Source: an uncultured Collinsella sp.
Lineage (GTDB): Bacteria > Actinomycetota > Coriobacteriia > Coriobacteriales > Coriobacteriaceae
Direction: 5' to 3'
NCBI GenBank assembly: GCA_900550835.1
Contig: URTP01000097.1
Coordinates: 1-7,755, forward strand
DNA length: 7,755 bases
Shown: one piece after another, positions 6,768 through 7,755 of the stretch
How positions within the stretch are numbered: position 1 is the stretch's first letter
Layout of the letters: every line of letters begins with the position of its first letter
Notes under the pieces: generated by a model
Databases searched by the model: none
What the model was told of the DNA's origin: nothing
The model's input: the letters and a program-made list of their open reading frames with translations, nothing else
Made by a program: the position numbers and the translations under genes

Positions 6768-6875
6768 AATAAAGTCTGGAATCTGTGCGGAGCTTTTCCC
6801 TGGCAGGAGCGCTTCCCCCAAGGCAGATCCCGACGCAATGGGTAACAGGAAGTACGATAAAGGAGTGTGTTTTCA

Positions 6876-7755
6876 ATGGCAAATTATCTTGCAATGAATC
6901 GTGAAGAACTCGCTGCCGAAAAAGCTGCGCTTGAGGCAGAGTACAAAAAGTTTCAGGCCAAGGGCCTCAAGCTGAATATGGCCCGCGGCAAGCCTGGCCC
7001 TCACCAGATGGATCTGGCCATGGACCTGCTGAAGATGAACGATTACACCACCGATGCCGGCACCGATGCCCGCAACTACGGTGAACTGGAGGGCCTGCAG
7101 GAGGCCCGCGTGCTGTTTGCCGATGTGTTCGGCGTGCAGCCCGGTGAGGTGTTCGTGGGCGGCAACTCCAGCCTGCAGCTGATGTACAATCTGATCAACA
7201 TCGGCTATGTGTTCGGCTTCCCGGAGTCTCCGTGCCCCTGGTCTCAGGTGGAGAAGCGCAAGTTCCTCTGCCCGGTGCCCGGCTACGACCGTCACTTTGC
7301 CATCACTGAGGAGTTCGGCTTTGAGCTGGTCAGCGTGCCCATGACCCCCAATGGCCCGGACATGGACATGGTGGAAAAACTGGTGGCCGAGGATGACACC
7401 ATCAAGGGCATCTGGTGCGTGCCGCAGTATTCCAACCCCGACGGCTACACCTACAGCGATGAGACCATTGAGCGCTTCGCCAAGATGAAGACCGCTGCGC
7501 CCGACTTCAAGATCTTCTGGGATGAGGCCTACATCGTGCACCACCTCACCGATGAAATCATCGAGACTCCGGTGCTGCTGAACGAGAGCAAGAAGTACGG
7601 CAATGAGGACCGTGTGTTCATGTTCACCTCTACCAGCAAGATCACCTTCCCGGGTGCCGGTGTTTCTGCCATTGCCTGCAGCGAGAGCAGCATGAAGTAT
7701 ATCTGCAAGCGCTTCTCGGTCATGATCATCAGCTATGATAAGATGAACCAGCTGC
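6876..7755 (+). CDS. Aspartate aminotransferase, MocR-type (subgroup Ic), 3' partial
   Basis: This is a PLP-dependent fold-type I aminotransferase, which moves an amino group between an amino acid (probably aspartate or alanine) and a 2-oxo acid in the cytosol. The 293 complete codons in the window include ARNYGELEGLQEAR, a substrate-side motif. Asn187 in YSNPDG and Asp216/Tyr219 in WDEAY are the expected PLP ring contacts. Lys255 in TSTSKITFPGAG is the Schiff-base lysine. The spacing and the sequence around CPVPGYDRHF fit the Pfam family once called Aminotran_MocR, best known from an actinobacterial aspartate aminotransferase; no MocR DNA-binding domain is present. ATG 6876 is chosen with AAAGGAG (6859-6865) ten bases before it; ATG 6894 is a weaker alternative. 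GAA, AAA and AAT codons are frequent, unlike tig and clpP. The frame is still open at the last base; full-length relatives have roughly 430 residues. Confidence 0.88.
   Translation, partial: MANYLAMNREELAAEKAALEAEYKKFQAKGLKLNMARGKPGPHQMDLAMDLLKMNDYTTDAGTDARNYGELEGLQEARVLFADVFGVQPGEVFVGGNSSLQLMYNLINIGYVFGFPESPCPWSQVEKRKFLCPVPGYDRHFAITEEFGFELVSVPMTPNGPDMDMVEKLVAEDDTIKGIWCVPQYSNPDGYTYSDETIERFAKMKTAAPDFKIFWDEAYIVHHLTDEIIETPVLLNESKKYGNEDRVFMFTSTSKITFPGAGVSAIACSESSMKYICKRFSVMIISYDKMNQL

Noticed and set aside
1..7755. A previously undescribed multi-gene system
   Set aside because: Every substantial coding region belongs to a well-known family, no repeats or mobile genes were seen, and the odd clustering at the right end is best explained by a join between genomes.

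Overview
The window carries ordinary bacterial housekeeping genes, all on the + strand. Its most notable property is an apparent change of source organism inside clpX. From base 1 to about 6.05 kb the sequence is GC-rich, with G/C-ending codons and almost no GAA. The gene content and protein style suggest a gut actinobacterium of the Coriobacteriia, Collinsella-like; this is a judgement from memory, not a search. From about 6.16 kb to the end, codon use, intergenic AT content, terminator style and promoter style look like a gut Clostridia member, Faecalibacterium-like.

Layout. Bases 2-2824 hold the 3' part (940 codons) of a single-chain molybdenum hydroxylase of the xanthine dehydrogenase/aldehyde oxidoreductase family, with two [2Fe-2S] domains fused to a molybdopterin domain and no FAD domain. 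A GC-rich hairpin follows. A complete tRNA-Leu(UAG) with encoded CCA lies at 2965-3048, followed by a UUCG-loop terminator. Next come tig (trigger factor), a 160-base gap with a strong hairpin, then clpP and clpX separated by one base. After clpX come a Firmicutes-style terminator, a good sigma-70-type promoter, and the first 293 codons of a MocR-type (subgroup Ic) aspartate aminotransferase that runs off the window.

How the genes fit together. tig-clpP-clpX is the classic protein quality-control cluster. Trigger factor meets nascent chains at the ribosome exit; ClpX unfolds tagged or damaged proteins and feeds them into the ClpP peptidase barrel. The molybdenum hydroxylase is an unrelated catabolic or purine/aldehyde enzyme whose FAD partner is probably encoded upstream of the window. 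The aminotransferase belongs to amino-acid metabolism and, if the junction in clpX is artificial, to another genome.

I found no CRISPR array, mobile element, toxin-antitoxin pair, phage gene or candidate new defence system. The observations most worth checking are the clpX junction, the substrate-pocket residues of the molybdenum hydroxylase, the degenerate FKBP domain of trigger factor, and the hairpin in front of clpP.
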